A stretch of DNA of 64,000 bases from Serratia proteamaculans. GTDB taxonomy: Bacteria; Pseudomonadota; Gammaproteobacteria; Enterobacterales; Enterobacteriaceae. The position numbers were made by a program, and so were the translations under genes. Where the stretch lies: the NCBI RefSeq assembly GCF_013337185.1, contig NZ_SWDE01000001.1:1860001-1924000 (forward strand), written 5' to 3'. The notes beneath the pieces were generated by a model. It made no database searches. It saw only the letters and a program-made list of their open reading frames with translations, and had not been told where the DNA came from. Shown in pieces: positions 49,748-58,189 of this stretch; within the stretch, counting starts at the first letter, position 1, and the number at the start of each line of letters is the position of its first letter.

Positions 49748-50239
49748 ATGAGAATGATGATGAACGGCAAGATAACGACTTTTTTTGAAGACAAAGGCTT
49801 CGGCTTTATTACCGATGAGAACGGGGAAAATCGTTATTTTCACGTGATTAAAGTGCAGAACCCGGAGCTGATTAAGAAAAACGCGGCGGTGACTTTCGAA
49901 CCGACCAACAACACCAAAGGCCCATCGGCGTTTGCGGTCAAGGTGCTGGCGTCGAGCAAGTACATCATCATCGCCAACGAAAGAATCAAGATCACCAGCA
50001 TCAAATCCTTCAACACCTTCACCAAAGAAGTGCCGGTGAAAGCGGATGTGGATAAAGAAAATACCGTGCTGTCGGTCGGCCTGTTGATGAACCGCATTCG
50101 CCCGCAGTCCGAAGAAGCGCCGCAAACCATGCAGACGCTGCGTATGCTGACCATCACCACCTTCCAGAACGACACCCATACCTTCTCTGAACATGAGATC
50201 GACATGGATGAAACCCTGAAAGTGCTGAAAAGCCTGTAA
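49748..50239 (+). CDS. Cold-shock-domain protein with a C-terminal extension
   Basis: From ATG 49748 the protein has 163 residues. An N-terminal cold-shock domain covers about residues 5-70 with an RNP1-like KGFGFITDE and a degenerate RNP2 (YFHVIKV). A further 95 residues, predicted beta-rich (KYIIIANERIKITSIKSF), are not a second CSD and I do not recognise them. Three further in-frame ATGs follow within 12 bases, so the exact start is uncertain. It is upstream of a 53-residue zinc ribbon. Confidence 0.8.
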   Translation: MRMMMNGKITTFFEDKGFGFITDENGENRYFHVIKVQNPELIKKNAAVTFEPTNNTKGPSAFAVKVLASSKYIIIANERIKITSIKSFNTFTKEVPVKADVDKENTVLSVGLLMNRIRPQSEEAPQTMQTLRMLTITTFQNDTHTFSEHEIDMDETLKVLKSL

Positions 50240-50284
50240 TCCCTTTTCAGGCGTATAAAAAACATTCTAAGCAATTTGATACCA

Positions 50285-50317
50285 CCTGTGTTAGCGTGGG
50301 CTTTCACCTGACACAGG
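50285..50317 (+). other. Hairpin upstream of the small zinc-ribbon gene
   Basis: CCTGTGT (50285-50291) and ACACAGG (50311-50317) form a 7-bp stem 10 bp before the ATG. No T-run follows directly; it could limit ribosome access to a gene that lacks a good ribosome site. Confidence 0.4.
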
Positions 50318-50327
50318 CCATTTTATT

Positions 50328-50489
50328 ATGTCTGATACCAGCAGTGTTAAAGGCTTTATCAACCGCTCTACCAAAATCGCCTGCCCGAAATGCGCCTACG
50401 TCACCACTCAAAAATGCTCGACGCTGCGGCAAAATGTCATGCTTATCTGCCCAAATTGCGGTACCGAGTTTGAACCCAAGCAGAACTGA
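50328..50489 (+). CDS. 53-residue zinc-ribbon protein (YnfU-like), copy 1
   Basis: ATG 50328 to TGA 50487-50489. Two CPxC knuckles, KIACPKCAY (Cys19, Cys22) and LICPNCGTEF (Cys41, Cys44), form a single zinc ribbon. The ribosome site is weak. A second, similarly built 53-residue gene lies 3 kb away at 53542, with the same spacing between the cysteine pairs and about one third identical residues. Function unknown; binding to RNA, DNA or protein is possible. Confidence 0.75.
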   Translation: MSDTSSVKGFINRSTKIACPKCAYVTTQKCSTLRQNVMLICPNCGTEFEPKQN

Positions 50490-50494
50490 AGCTC

Positions 50495-51955
50495 TTATTT
50501 AAACATGATGTGGCCAACGCTGTTGCCACTCACCGCGTTAAACGACTCTACCCGGTTACGTCCCTGCGACTTGGCGCGATAAAGCGCGATATCTGCCATA
50601 TTCATTAGCTGTTCCAAGGATTTAACTTCGTTCATCCCCAGACTGGCGACGCCAACGCTGATGGTGATATTCAACGGCACCTTGCCAGTGGGGTGCAAAT
50701 CGGCCTTTTGTACCAATTGCCGCAAATGTTCTGCCAGTGCCACTCCCTGCGCCGCCAGCGCTCGCGGCAGCATAATGGCAAACTCTTCCCCACCCAAACG
50801 GCCAAACAGCTGATCGTGCCGCAACTCGCGCCGCACAATATGAGCGAATGAAGCCAGTATCTGATCGCCCGCCAGATGCCCATGGGTATCATTAATCTGT
50901 TTAAAATGGTCAATATCGATCAGCAGCAGCGACACCGCCTCCTTCGATTTATGTTTGTGCTCCAGCAGTTCGCCAGCCTTGCGAGTCAGTGCGTTGCGCG
51001 CCAGTACGCCAGTCAGAAAATCGTGATTGGCGCTGTGCTCCAGTCGCCGCATCAGCTTGCGGTTAACGGCAATTGAGCTGGCAAGGATCAGCGGCCCCAT
51101 CACCAGCATGGCGATCCCCAAACGGGCTGACATCAGCGTGTCGAGGAAGGCAACGTGGTTGTTCGGCGTTTCATACAACATCAGGTTGGCGGAAATACTG
51201 CTGATCTCGGTCATCCCCGTCAGCAACGTCAGCAAGGTCACCGTGAACAGTTGGTAGCGCACCGCACACCACAGCAGCGCAGGAATGGGGAATGCAATCG
51301 CCCCCGGACCGCCGATATACACACTGAACACCAATGAAAACAACAGCGCCAGCAGCGGCATACCGGCGCGCAGCTGCCAGTTGATTTGCATTCGCAACAG
51401 TTGTTTGAGACGCGGTGCCGCCAGCAGCACCGGCAACAACAGCAGGTTGGTCGAGAACTGCTCGCTGAACCAGGCTAACCAGGCGATAACGGCCGTGTTG
51501 TTGTACAGGCTGTCATTACGCAGTATCGATAAGGTCGACGCCACCGCCGCGCTACTCAGGCTGGCGGTAAACATATAAAGGATTGTCTGGGGCTTGCCCA
51601 TCCGGCGCTGCGACTTTGGCAGCAGCGACATCACGCCGTAACCGGTGGCAATCAGCGACATATTGCAGGCGTTCAGCCACATCGCCAGCGACAGGCTCTC
51701 GCCGTTGGCCAAATCGGCGCCGATCATGCCAATATAGATGGCCAGCCAACCGGATGGCCTGGCATAAGCAGGTTTACGTAATAACAGGCCGAGCAAAATC
51801 GCATTCACCGGCCAAAACAGCGAAAGCGATCCTATTGGACGGGTAAAAATACCCAGCAGGGAAAGCAAAAAGGCCAGCAGAAAAAGCGTTATCAGCTGGA
51901 TAGCCGCAGGCAAGCCATGTTTGTCGCTTATTCTGGCGTTCATCGCCTTACCCAT
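50495..51955 (-). CDS. Diguanylate cyclase with MASE1 membrane sensor domain
   Basis: 486 residues. The first ~310 form eight or more membrane segments of the MASE1 type. The GGDEF domain follows with DIDHFKQINDTHGHLAGD and active-site GGEEF in GRLGGEEFAIM. The I-site position reads RHDQ rather than RxxD, so product inhibition may be lost. C-terminal ADIALYRAKSQGRNRV is typical. ATG 51955 is used; an internal Met at residue 5 is possible. Confidence 0.9.
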   Translation of the reverse strand: MGKAMNARISDKHGLPAAIQLITLFLLAFLLSLLGIFTRPIGSLSLFWPVNAILLGLLLRKPAYARPSGWLAIYIGMIGADLANGESLSLAMWLNACNMSLIATGYGVMSLLPKSQRRMGKPQTILYMFTASLSSAAVASTLSILRNDSLYNNTAVIAWLAWFSEQFSTNLLLLPVLLAAPRLKQLLRMQINWQLRAGMPLLALLFSLVFSVYIGGPGAIAFPIPALLWCAVRYQLFTVTLLTLLTGMTEISSISANLMLYETPNNHVAFLDTLMSARLGIAMLVMGPLILASSIAVNRKLMRRLEHSANHDFLTGVLARNALTRKAGELLEHKHKSKEAVSLLLIDIDHFKQINDTHGHLAGDQILASFAHIVRRELRHDQLFGRLGGEEFAIMLPRALAAQGVALAEHLRQLVQKADLHPTGKVPLNITISVGVASLGMNEVKSLEQLMNMADIALYRAKSQGRNRVESFNAVSGNSVGHIMFK

Positions 51956-52294
51956 ATATTTATAATATCCAGAGCAATTCTATGCATATTCCCTCGCCCG
52001 GCATAATGCAAATGACATAAAAACCAGAGGCAGACTTAAAAAATACAGGCAGATCAATCACAAAGATACATTCACTTTTATTTAACGGAATGTTCTTAAC
52101 TCAAGCCGTCAACGGCAGAGTACATGACAAAAATAATGTTCAACGATATCTAACAGCATAGCGTAAAGCATCGCCAATCAGCACAACGCAAAAACCATAA
52201 AAATAAAAAGGGTATTTTACTTGCTGCACGAACCATTCTGTTGATTATTATTTTTCAGCCAGTGAGTCCTGACAACAATTAAATTCGGGAATAT

Positions 52295-52319
52295 AAAAAA
52301 AGCCCGCACAGTGCGGGCT
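52295..52319 (-). terminator. Minus-strand terminator 2 (possible sRNA 3' end)
   Basis: AGCCCGC-ACAGT-GCGGGCT stem followed on the minus strand by seven T. It lies about 120 bp beyond the terminator at 52417. Confidence 0.85.
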
Positions 52320-52416
52320 CGCTTGAAGAGCAGCTAATTGACAGTTACGACACAGCCATTGCATGACCGTGTTGCTGCTCATTGTATCGCCGGAAGCTTA
52401 AGCCCACCTTAGCAAC
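52320..52416 (-). ncRNA. Candidate small RNA between two minus-strand terminators
   Basis: The stretch between terminators can fold: GAGCAGC near 52380 pairs with GCTGCTC near 52330, enclosing ACACGG/CTGTGT. An RNA of about 100 nt ending at the 52295 terminator fits. I do not recognise it as a named sRNA and no promoter is evident. Confidence 0.35.
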
Positions 52417-52440
52417 AAAAAACCCGGTCTAGGAACCGGG
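52417..52440 (-). terminator. Minus-strand terminator 1, after the flavodoxin-like gene
   Basis: CCCGGT-CTAGGA-ACCGGG stem with six T on the minus strand, about 100 bp after the 52541 stop. Confidence 0.85.
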
Positions 52441-52540
52441 AATGTTTGTACGAAATGCAGTGTTAGCCCAAGCAGGCTAATAACATTCACCACTTTACGC
52501 TGCAATTGTGTAGAAAAAATGAGCGCAAGGGGAACGACTA

Positions 52541-53092
52541 TTAAGCCAGTTTGGCGGCAAAACCCGCCACGCGCTGCCCGTAAAGGCTGGCCGTTTCCAA
52601 ATCGCCAGACAACATTTCATCCACACCGGCGTCGGCAGGCGTTTGCACCAGCAGCCCTACCGAGCCTCCCAGGTTGTTGATATCGGTACGCTGCGCCGAC
52701 TTGGTATTCGCGGGCATCAGCCCCAGGCTGACCCACAGGCCGCCATGCTGCGAGGCCAGAGTTTGCAGAGCGATCAGCGTAACCTGCTTATCACCGTTCA
52801 GGCTGGCGCTGTTGGTGAACCCACCAAAAACCTTGTCCTGCCACTTACGGCCGAACCAGGCTTTTGAACTGGCATCGGCAAACTTTTTAAACTGCCAGGA
52901 CGGGCCACCCATATAGGTCGGCGAACCAAAGATAATGGCATCCGCCTCATCGAGTTTTTGCCAGGCTTCATCGCTGATATTGCCTTCCTGATCGATAGCG
53001 ATCAGTTCCGCTTGCGCGCCCTCGGCAACAACCTTTGCCAAACGCTCGGTGTGGCCGTAGCCGGAATGAAAAATAACCACTGTCTTCGCCAT
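52541..53092 (-). CDS. Flavodoxin-fold NAD(P)H quinone reductase-like protein
   Basis: 183 residues from ATG 53092 (MAKTVVIFHSGYGHTERLA). The FMN phosphate loop is HSGYGHTERLAK at residues 9-20; GSPTYMGGPSWQFKKFADAS and the GGFTNSASLNGDKQ segment bind the isoalloxazine ring. It resembles WrbA and flavodoxin-family reductases. The frame extends 23 codons upstream without conservation. It is a single-gene unit with a leader reaching toward 53161. Confidence 0.87.
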   Translation of the reverse strand: MAKTVVIFHSGYGHTERLAKVVAEGAQAELIAIDQEGNISDEAWQKLDEADAIIFGSPTYMGGPSWQFKKFADASSKAWFGRKWQDKVFGGFTNSASLNGDKQVTLIALQTLASQHGGLWVSLGLMPANTKSAQRTDINNLGGSVGLLVQTPADAGVDEMLSGDLETASLYGQRVAGFAAKLA

Positions 53093-53541
53093 TAGGAACT
53101 CCCAGATCGTTGCAGTAGAGTGCCGACGGCACCCGAGGATAGTCCTATCCAATCTAATCAACTGACCCTGGGGTGAATACCAAATTTATCTGACAGAGTT
53201 ATTCAAAAAAACCGGACGCTCGCACAAAAAAAATCCCGCTCAAGGCGGGATAAACTTAACAGGGATGGGGTAATACACTACAGGGAATGGATAACACACA
53301 ACATCATCGGGTAGGACTACACTACCAATCCCAATGTATAGAACTGTCATCCCTGAGTAAGTTTGCTCCGGCAGATGTAACGCCGGATGGAAATGTGACA
53401 TTTTTACTCTGTACTTCCTTACTCCAGACCACCACAATCCCCGCGTCACGCTCACAAAAATGATTAATAAACAATCAATAAAGGGCTATTGCCGGTGCCG
53501 AATGGTAGAGTGAGGTTCCCTACATCTACCCGGTGAAAGAT
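53093..53541. other. Intergenic region with a structured minus-strand RNA candidate
   Basis: 449 bp between the flavodoxin-like gene (minus) and the second zinc ribbon (plus). 53093-53200 should hold the flavodoxin promoter. 53225-53420 has several inverted repeats ending in a minus-strand terminator. A 71-codon minus-strand frame overlaps it but is poor in charged residues and unconvincing. Confidence 0.55.
53222..53420 (-). ncRNA. Candidate structured small RNA, minus strand
   Basis: On the minus strand the order is hairpin CCGGC/GCCGG (near 53370), CAGGGATG (near 53350), hairpin GGTAG/CTACC (near 53320), CATCCCTG (near 53266) that can pair with the earlier CAGGGATG, then terminator ATCCCGC-CTTGA-GCGGGAT with eight T (53229-53251). 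I cannot name a known sRNA with this order. Confidence 0.4.
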
Positions 53542-53703
53542 ATGTCTATCTTTGATGCCCTTAAGATGTTCAGCAGCACAACGGTAAAAGTGACGTGTCC
53601 AGAATGCGCTCACGTGTTTGAGCAAAATAGCCGCAAAGTGCGTAAAAACATCACCCTGATTTGCCCCAAATGCGGCCACTATTTCCTTCCTGACGAAAAA
53701 TAG
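53542..53703 (+). CDS. 53-residue zinc-ribbon protein (YnfU-like), copy 2
   Basis: ATG 53542 behind GGTGA, stop TAG 53701-53703. Zinc knuckles VTCPECAHV (Cys19, Cys22) and LICPKCGHYF (Cys41, Cys44) sit at the same residues as in the copy at 50328. Basic residues lie between the pairs (SRKVRKN). Its 3' end is 22 bp from the stop of the convergent metallohydrolase gene. Function unknown. Confidence 0.8.
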   Translation: MSIFDALKMFSSTTVKVTCPECAHVFEQNSRKVRKNITLICPKCGHYFLPDEK

Positions 53704-53725
53704 TGCCTTCAACGCTTCATCGCCT

Positions 53726-54667
53726 TTAGTGCGAAAGCTGAGTGGTATAGTTGGCGGCAACCCAGCGGTAGCCGTTGCCCTCGGCCTTCACGTGCCCCAG
53801 CCCGGGGAATGAGATATGGGCTGCGGCCACCCAATCGCCCTCACGCGCCACCTGTGCCAGAATACGCTCTCGGGTTTGCACTGCCTGCTGCTGGTTCACA
53901 TCAAAATGGATCGCCACCTCAGGGTCCGGCATTTGCACCGCCTTGGCGTGAATGATATCGCCCCACAATACCAGCGTTTGCCCTTCGCTTTCGACCCGAT
54001 AGACCACGCTACCCGGCGTGTGGCCCGGTGCCGGTAGCGCCTGGATACCGTCCACTACTTTTAATGGCGCAGTGAAAGTTTTCAGCTTACCAGCGGCGAT
54101 CACCGGGTTAAGCGAATCTGCCGACTCCTTGAAGGTATGCCTCTGGCTCGCCTCCACCTTGTTGAGATTGGCCGTGTTCAGCCAAAAATCCACATCTTTT
54201 TTATCGACATAAATCAGTGCATTAGGAAATGCCGGTTTGCCGTTTAACGACACTCCGCCAGAGTGATCGCCATGTATGTGGGTTAACAGTACCGCGTCCA
54301 GGGTTTCCGCTGGGTACCCTGCCGCACGCAGGTTTTCCAACAGGTGCCCACCGGCTTTGCCGAATAGCGGTCCGGCCCCCGTATCAACCAACACTCGCTG
54401 CTTGCCGGTATCAATCACAAAGGTGTTGATTGAAGTTTCCGCCTGCGGCGTCATCGCCTCCTGGGCCATCCTTTGTTTCAGCTCCTGCGGCGAGATATGG
54501 GTCAACAATTTATCGAGCGGAATGGTCACCGTGCCGTCGGACACGGCGGTAATGACAAATTTACCCAATGGCATGCGGTAATAACCCGGTGCCTGGACCT
54601 GCACATCCGCCGTGGCAGCACCCGTCAACAGTAAGCCGGCAATTGCCAGCGCAGAAAGCAGCTTCAT
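53726..54667 (-). CDS. Secreted MBL-fold metallohydrolase
   Basis: 313 residues with an N-terminal signal peptide ending at about GAATA-DV. The metallo-beta-lactamase-fold zinc motif HxHxDH is present as LTHIHGDHSGG near residue 132, with later ligands in LPAPGHTPGSV and VLWGDIIHAKA and near-C-terminal AAHISFPGLGH. Related proteins include lactonases and other hydrolases; beta-lactamase activity is not implied. GGGGATG precedes the ATG. Divergent from a LysR regulator that likely controls it. Confidence 0.88.
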   Translation of the reverse strand: MKLLSALAIAGLLLTGAATADVQVQAPGYYRMPLGKFVITAVSDGTVTIPLDKLLTHISPQELKQRMAQEAMTPQAETSINTFVIDTGKQRVLVDTGAGPLFGKAGGHLLENLRAAGYPAETLDAVLLTHIHGDHSGGVSLNGKPAFPNALIYVDKKDVDFWLNTANLNKVEASQRHTFKESADSLNPVIAAGKLKTFTAPLKVVDGIQALPAPGHTPGSVVYRVESEGQTLVLWGDIIHAKAVQMPDPEVAIHFDVNQQQAVQTRERILAQVAREGDWVAAAHISFPGLGHVKAEGNGYRWVAANYTTQLSH

Positions 54668-54736
54668 AACATCCCCTTCAGTTAGAAAAATGCGTCGCCT
54701 TTAACGCTGACGGAGATTATGGTAGCGGCAGTTAAC

Positions 54737-54760
54737 ATCATTCAAATTGATTGGAATGAT
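54737..54760. promoter_or_regulatory. Inverted repeat at the LysR start, probable regulator site
   Basis: ATCATTC and GAATGAT are exact inverted repeats with a 10-bp spacer, ending one base before the LysR ATG and 70 bp before the divergent metallohydrolase gene. It fits autoregulation and control of the neighbour. Confidence 0.55.
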
Positions 54761-54761
54761 T

Positions 54762-55694
54762 ATGAACATCAGAGAAAATGATTTTAGTCGTATCGACCTG
54801 AACCTACTGACGGTGCTGATGGTACTGTTTCGCGAACGCAGCGTGTCGCGGGCGGCAGAAAAGCTGTATCTGGGGCAACCGGCCGTCAGCGGTGCATTGG
54901 CACGCCTGCGTGACATGTTCAATGACCCACTGTTTATCCGTACTGCTCAGGGTATGGAACCCACTCCAAGGGCGCAAGCGCTGGTGCTGGCATTGACCCC
55001 CTTGCTCGAAGAGATGCAGCAGGTGCTATTCCAGCCCCCCAATTTCGTTGCCGCCACGGCGCAACACAGCTTCCGGATAGGCATGGTCGATTGGGTCGAA
55101 ATGTGGCTGATGCCCGCGCTAATGGCTGACCTGAAACAGCAGGCACCCGGTATCACTCTAAACGTGGTGGCCACCGATCCATTCCAGGACAGTGATGCGC
55201 TGGAACAGGACCGTATTGATCTGGCCATTTCCGTCGCACCATCGGGGCCTAAATGGCTGCAGCGAGAAGTGTTGACCAAGATGCGCTTCTGCACTTTGTG
55301 GCATCCGGGACAGCTAAACCTGCCTACCCCGCTGCCGCTGGCGGATTACATTACTAACGTCCATTTGCTGGTTTCCTACCGTGGCGCAAACACCAGCGCT
55401 ATCGATGAACAGCTGACCACTCATGGGCTGCAGCGTTCGGTGCGTTACACCAGCCCGCACTTCGCCACACTGCCGCTGATCCTGCAGCGTAGCCCTGCAC
55501 TGGCCACCGTACCTGCAGGGCTGGGCAAAATCTGGAGTCAGGATTACGGCCTGAAGCGCAGCGAGCTACCGCTGGATCTCCCGCCTTTCGAAGTGGCCAT
55601 GCTGTGGCATCACAAACGCAGTCAGGATCCTGCGTTACTGTGGCTGATGGAGCGGATACGTGCACTGGCGGCATCCGCTTATCTGGCGGGGTGA
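54762..55694 (+). CDS. LysR-family transcriptional regulator
   Basis: 310 residues from ATG 54762 (MNIRENDFSRIDLNLL). The N-terminal winged helix-turn-helix covers about residues 12-70 (SVSRAAEKLYLGQPAVSGALARLRDMF). A periplasmic-binding-like effector domain follows. Two in-frame starts at 54747 and 54756 are possible. It faces the MBL hydrolase gene over a 94-bp shared control region. The inducer is unknown. Confidence 0.92.
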   Translation: MNIRENDFSRIDLNLLTVLMVLFRERSVSRAAEKLYLGQPAVSGALARLRDMFNDPLFIRTAQGMEPTPRAQALVLALTPLLEEMQQVLFQPPNFVAATAQHSFRIGMVDWVEMWLMPALMADLKQQAPGITLNVVATDPFQDSDALEQDRIDLAISVAPSGPKWLQREVLTKMRFCTLWHPGQLNLPTPLPLADYITNVHLLVSYRGANTSAIDEQLTTHGLQRSVRYTSPHFATLPLILQRSPALATVPAGLGKIWSQDYGLKRSELPLDLPPFEVAMLWHHKRSQDPALLWLMERIRALAASAYLAG

Positions 55695-57223
55695 ACCACA
55701 AACAGGCGCGATTCGAACCCACCACTTTTAAAGGTACGGGTATTAACCCACCCCGACGGTGAGCGACCAAAATCCTGATTGAAATCGCCCCCGCTGACCA
55801 ACCATACCCGCCGATGGTTCGCGGCCAGAGCTTTGAGATTATCGACGTAGGTTTGAGTCGCCCGATCGTGAAAGAAAGTCCCAAATCCATAGGCATTGGG
55901 TTTACCGGAAATACCATTGGGTTTTCTCGGGGTGTACAACAAAGCGCGATAGTCTTTTTTGTTGTAATAGACATAACTCAAATAATTGAACATGTTGCTG
56001 ACGACAACCGCATCGCCAGGCTGATAACCACTGTTGATATAGTGCACCATCCCCTTAAACTGATCTTTATCCGATAAATAATCATCACGTAGCCCACTGC
56101 CAAACAGCAGGCTAAAAAACACCAGCAACGAAACTCCACGCAGCTTGCTTTTACTTTCTGTAATCAGGATCGCCAAAATGATTGGGATACCTAACGCAGC
56201 AAAAAATAAATAGCGATCAACAAATAGCGGCATCCGCCAGGAAATCGCAAACAGCAGCAAGACCGGAACAAATACGCCACTGAGCAGCAATAGCTTGAAT
56301 TTGTTCTCAACACCACGCGAAACCAGCAGCAAAGCAGATAACCCAACGAAGAAGGCCGGCAGCAACAGGAAAATACCCCAGAAATAATTGCGGCCGTCAT
56401 CCCCGGTTAAAAAACGCCAGAACATGGCGGGCAGATCGCTCCATGCCACTTGTGGGATCCAGCCGACGTCCCCGCCGACTCTTAGCTCCGCAATATGAGC
56501 CAGCAAATTCAACAACACCAGCAACCAGGGGATATAAGCCAGCCCGATGGCCAGATTGGCCAGCCACCACGTCGATTGTTTTAAATAACAAACCGGCTCA
56601 TCGCGCCGACAGGACAGTACCAACAGCACCACCCAGTGGGTCACCAGAGCAAAAATGGTGAAGTAGTGAGTATACAAACTCAGTGTCATCAACACCGCAT
56701 AGGCCGCCAGATAACGACGGTTGGCAGGCGCCTTCAACCACATCACCAGTGCCATGGTCGCAGCGATGATCAACATCCCCATCAGCGCATACATGCGCGC
56801 TTCCTGACTGTAACGCACCGCCATCGGCATAATTGCCATCAGGCCACCGGCCAGCAACGCTGCCCGTTCATTGGCCAGCCAACGGGTTAGTTTGATTACC
56901 AACGCCACCGTAACGACGCCAAACAGCATACTGAGGGAGCGCACCGCCAGAATGCTGTCGCCAAACAACAGCATCCACCCATGCAGCAGCAGATAATAAA
57001 GCGGAGGATGTACGTCAAAGGATGCATGGTAGAGCAACGCCGACAGGTCATAGCGGCTGGTCAACACGCTGGACGCTTCGTCACACCAAAAATATTTGTT
57101 GGTTAGAGAAATGCCCCGAATCACGGCCGCAAACATCACGATCAAATACACGTATTGTTTATAGCCAATACCTTTTAATCTGTTGCTCGCCAGGGGGGCA
57201 TTTGATATTTGTTGCAGTGACAT
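55679..57223 (-). CDS. PMT/ArnT-type membrane glycosyltransferase
   Basis: 514 residues from ATG 57223 (MSLQQISNAP), with about 11-12 membrane segments. The GT39/GT83-type catalytic start KYFWCDEASSVLTSRYDL (acidic residue in the first periplasmic loop) and HPPLYYLLLHGW are present. It likely moves a sugar from a polyprenyl-phosphate donor to a periplasmic acceptor. Its stop overlaps the LysR 3' end by 16 bp, convergently. No other cell-surface genes are adjacent, so acceptor and donor are unknown. Confidence 0.85.
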   Translation of the reverse strand: MSLQQISNAPLASNRLKGIGYKQYVYLIVMFAAVIRGISLTNKYFWCDEASSVLTSRYDLSALLYHASFDVHPPLYYLLLHGWMLLFGDSILAVRSLSMLFGVVTVALVIKLTRWLANERAALLAGGLMAIMPMAVRYSQEARMYALMGMLIIAATMALVMWLKAPANRRYLAAYAVLMTLSLYTHYFTIFALVTHWVVLLVLSCRRDEPVCYLKQSTWWLANLAIGLAYIPWLLVLLNLLAHIAELRVGGDVGWIPQVAWSDLPAMFWRFLTGDDGRNYFWGIFLLLPAFFVGLSALLLVSRGVENKFKLLLLSGVFVPVLLLFAISWRMPLFVDRYLFFAALGIPIILAILITESKSKLRGVSLLVFFSLLFGSGLRDDYLSDKDQFKGMVHYINSGYQPGDAVVVSNMFNYLSYVYYNKKDYRALLYTPRKPNGISGKPNAYGFGTFFHDRATQTYVDNLKALAANHRRVWLVSGGDFNQDFGRSPSGWVNTRTFKSGGFESRLFVVHPAR

Positions 57224-57469
57224 AGCCACATTCCACCGGATTGCTCCACACAATGTGGAGACGCCGCGTCATCATTGCCGAGAGCGAGTAAATGGCGACT
57301 CAATCAATAGATAAAAGTCAGTGAAATCTCTTGGCAAAGCACCGACTTTACGGGCATGGGCCAGATGCAGGCTAAACTAAGGTTTCCGAACTTTGCACGC
57401 TGATAAACCAGCCTGAGTTCCGCAAAGCAGACCGGTTGTATCGACAGGATGAAACATGGGAGCACCGAG

Positions 57470-58159
57470 ATGCACAGAGAACGACACAGTATTGAAAAGA
57501 TAGGCTGGCTCAGAGCCGCGGTCCTTGGCGCTAACGATGGCATCGTCTCTACTGCCAGCCTGCTGTTGGGGGTAGCATCCGCCAATGTCACTCACCAAAG
57601 TATTCTGTTGACCGGCATTGCCGGTTTGGTTGCCGGTGCAATGTCGATGGCAACCGGTGAATATGTTTCGGTGTCTTCTCAGTCAGATACCGAGAAAGCC
57701 GCCCTGGCGGAAGAACAGGCCGAGCTGGATGCCGACTTTCAGGGTGAATTTCGCGAGCTAACCGCAATTTATGTCCATCGGGGCCTGGACGTCGCGCTGG
57801 CGAAACAGGTGGCAGAAAAACTGATGAGCCATGATGCTTTGGCAGCACATGCGCGCGAGGAATTGGGCATTTCAGAAATCACCACCGCTCGCCCTTTGCA
57901 GGCTGCTCTGACTTCTGCCGCCAGTTTCTCGACGGGGGCCATATTGCCTTTATTGGTGGCTGCGATTGCCCCGGCCCAGTGGGCGATCCCCGCCATTGCC
58001 CTTTCTGCATTGATTTCTCTGGCTATTCTGGGGGGGATTGCCGCCAAGGCCGGTGGGGCACCGATAGGTCGCGGTATTATTCGCATTACTTTCTGGAGCG
58101 CCCTGGCGATGGGTGTTTCATCAGGTGTCGGTGCACTTTTTGGTTCGATGGCCGGCTGA
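57470..58159 (+). CDS. VIT1/CCC1-family transporter
   Basis: 229 residues from ATG 57470 (MHRERHSIEK) behind GGGAG. Family signature GWLRAAVLGANDGIVSTASLL at the N-terminus, GAMSMATGEYVSVSSQSD in the first membrane hairpin, and three C-terminal membrane segments. Homologues move iron or manganese out of the cytosol. An in-frame ATG at 57449 has no spaced ribosome site. Convergent with the next gene. Confidence 0.9.
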   Translation: MHRERHSIEKIGWLRAAVLGANDGIVSTASLLLGVASANVTHQSILLTGIAGLVAGAMSMATGEYVSVSSQSDTEKAALAEEQAELDADFQGEFRELTAIYVHRGLDVALAKQVAEKLMSHDALAAHAREELGISEITTARPLQAALTSAASFSTGAILPLLVAAIAPAQWAIPAIALSALISLAILGGIAAKAGGAPIGRGIIRITFWSALAMGVSSGVGALFGSMAG

Positions 58160-58189
58160 GGTCGGCGCCCCTGTGAGTCCCCATTCTGG

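Larger units (their letters stand above)
51956..52540. other. A+T-rich intergenic region with two minus-strand terminators
   Basis: 585 bp with no convincing protein gene. 51956-52290 is A+T-rich and must contain the promoter of the MASE1 cyclase. 52295-52440 holds two separate minus-strand terminators about 120 bp apart, discussed separately. A 44-codon frame crossing the second hairpin is not considered real. Confidence 0.6.

Noticed and set aside
52260-52394. 44-codon minus-strand frame across the terminator at 52295
   Set aside because: It would have to be translated through a strong terminator hairpin and has no ribosome site.
53240-53455. 71-codon minus-strand open frame
   Set aside because: It overlaps a run of RNA hairpins ending in a terminator; the protein is Pro/Val/Tyr-rich without known features.
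53726-54667. MBL-fold protein as a beta-lactamase
   Set aside because: The HxHxDH motif is shared by many hydrolases; sequence context is closer to lactonase-like secreted enzymes, so no resistance role is claimed.
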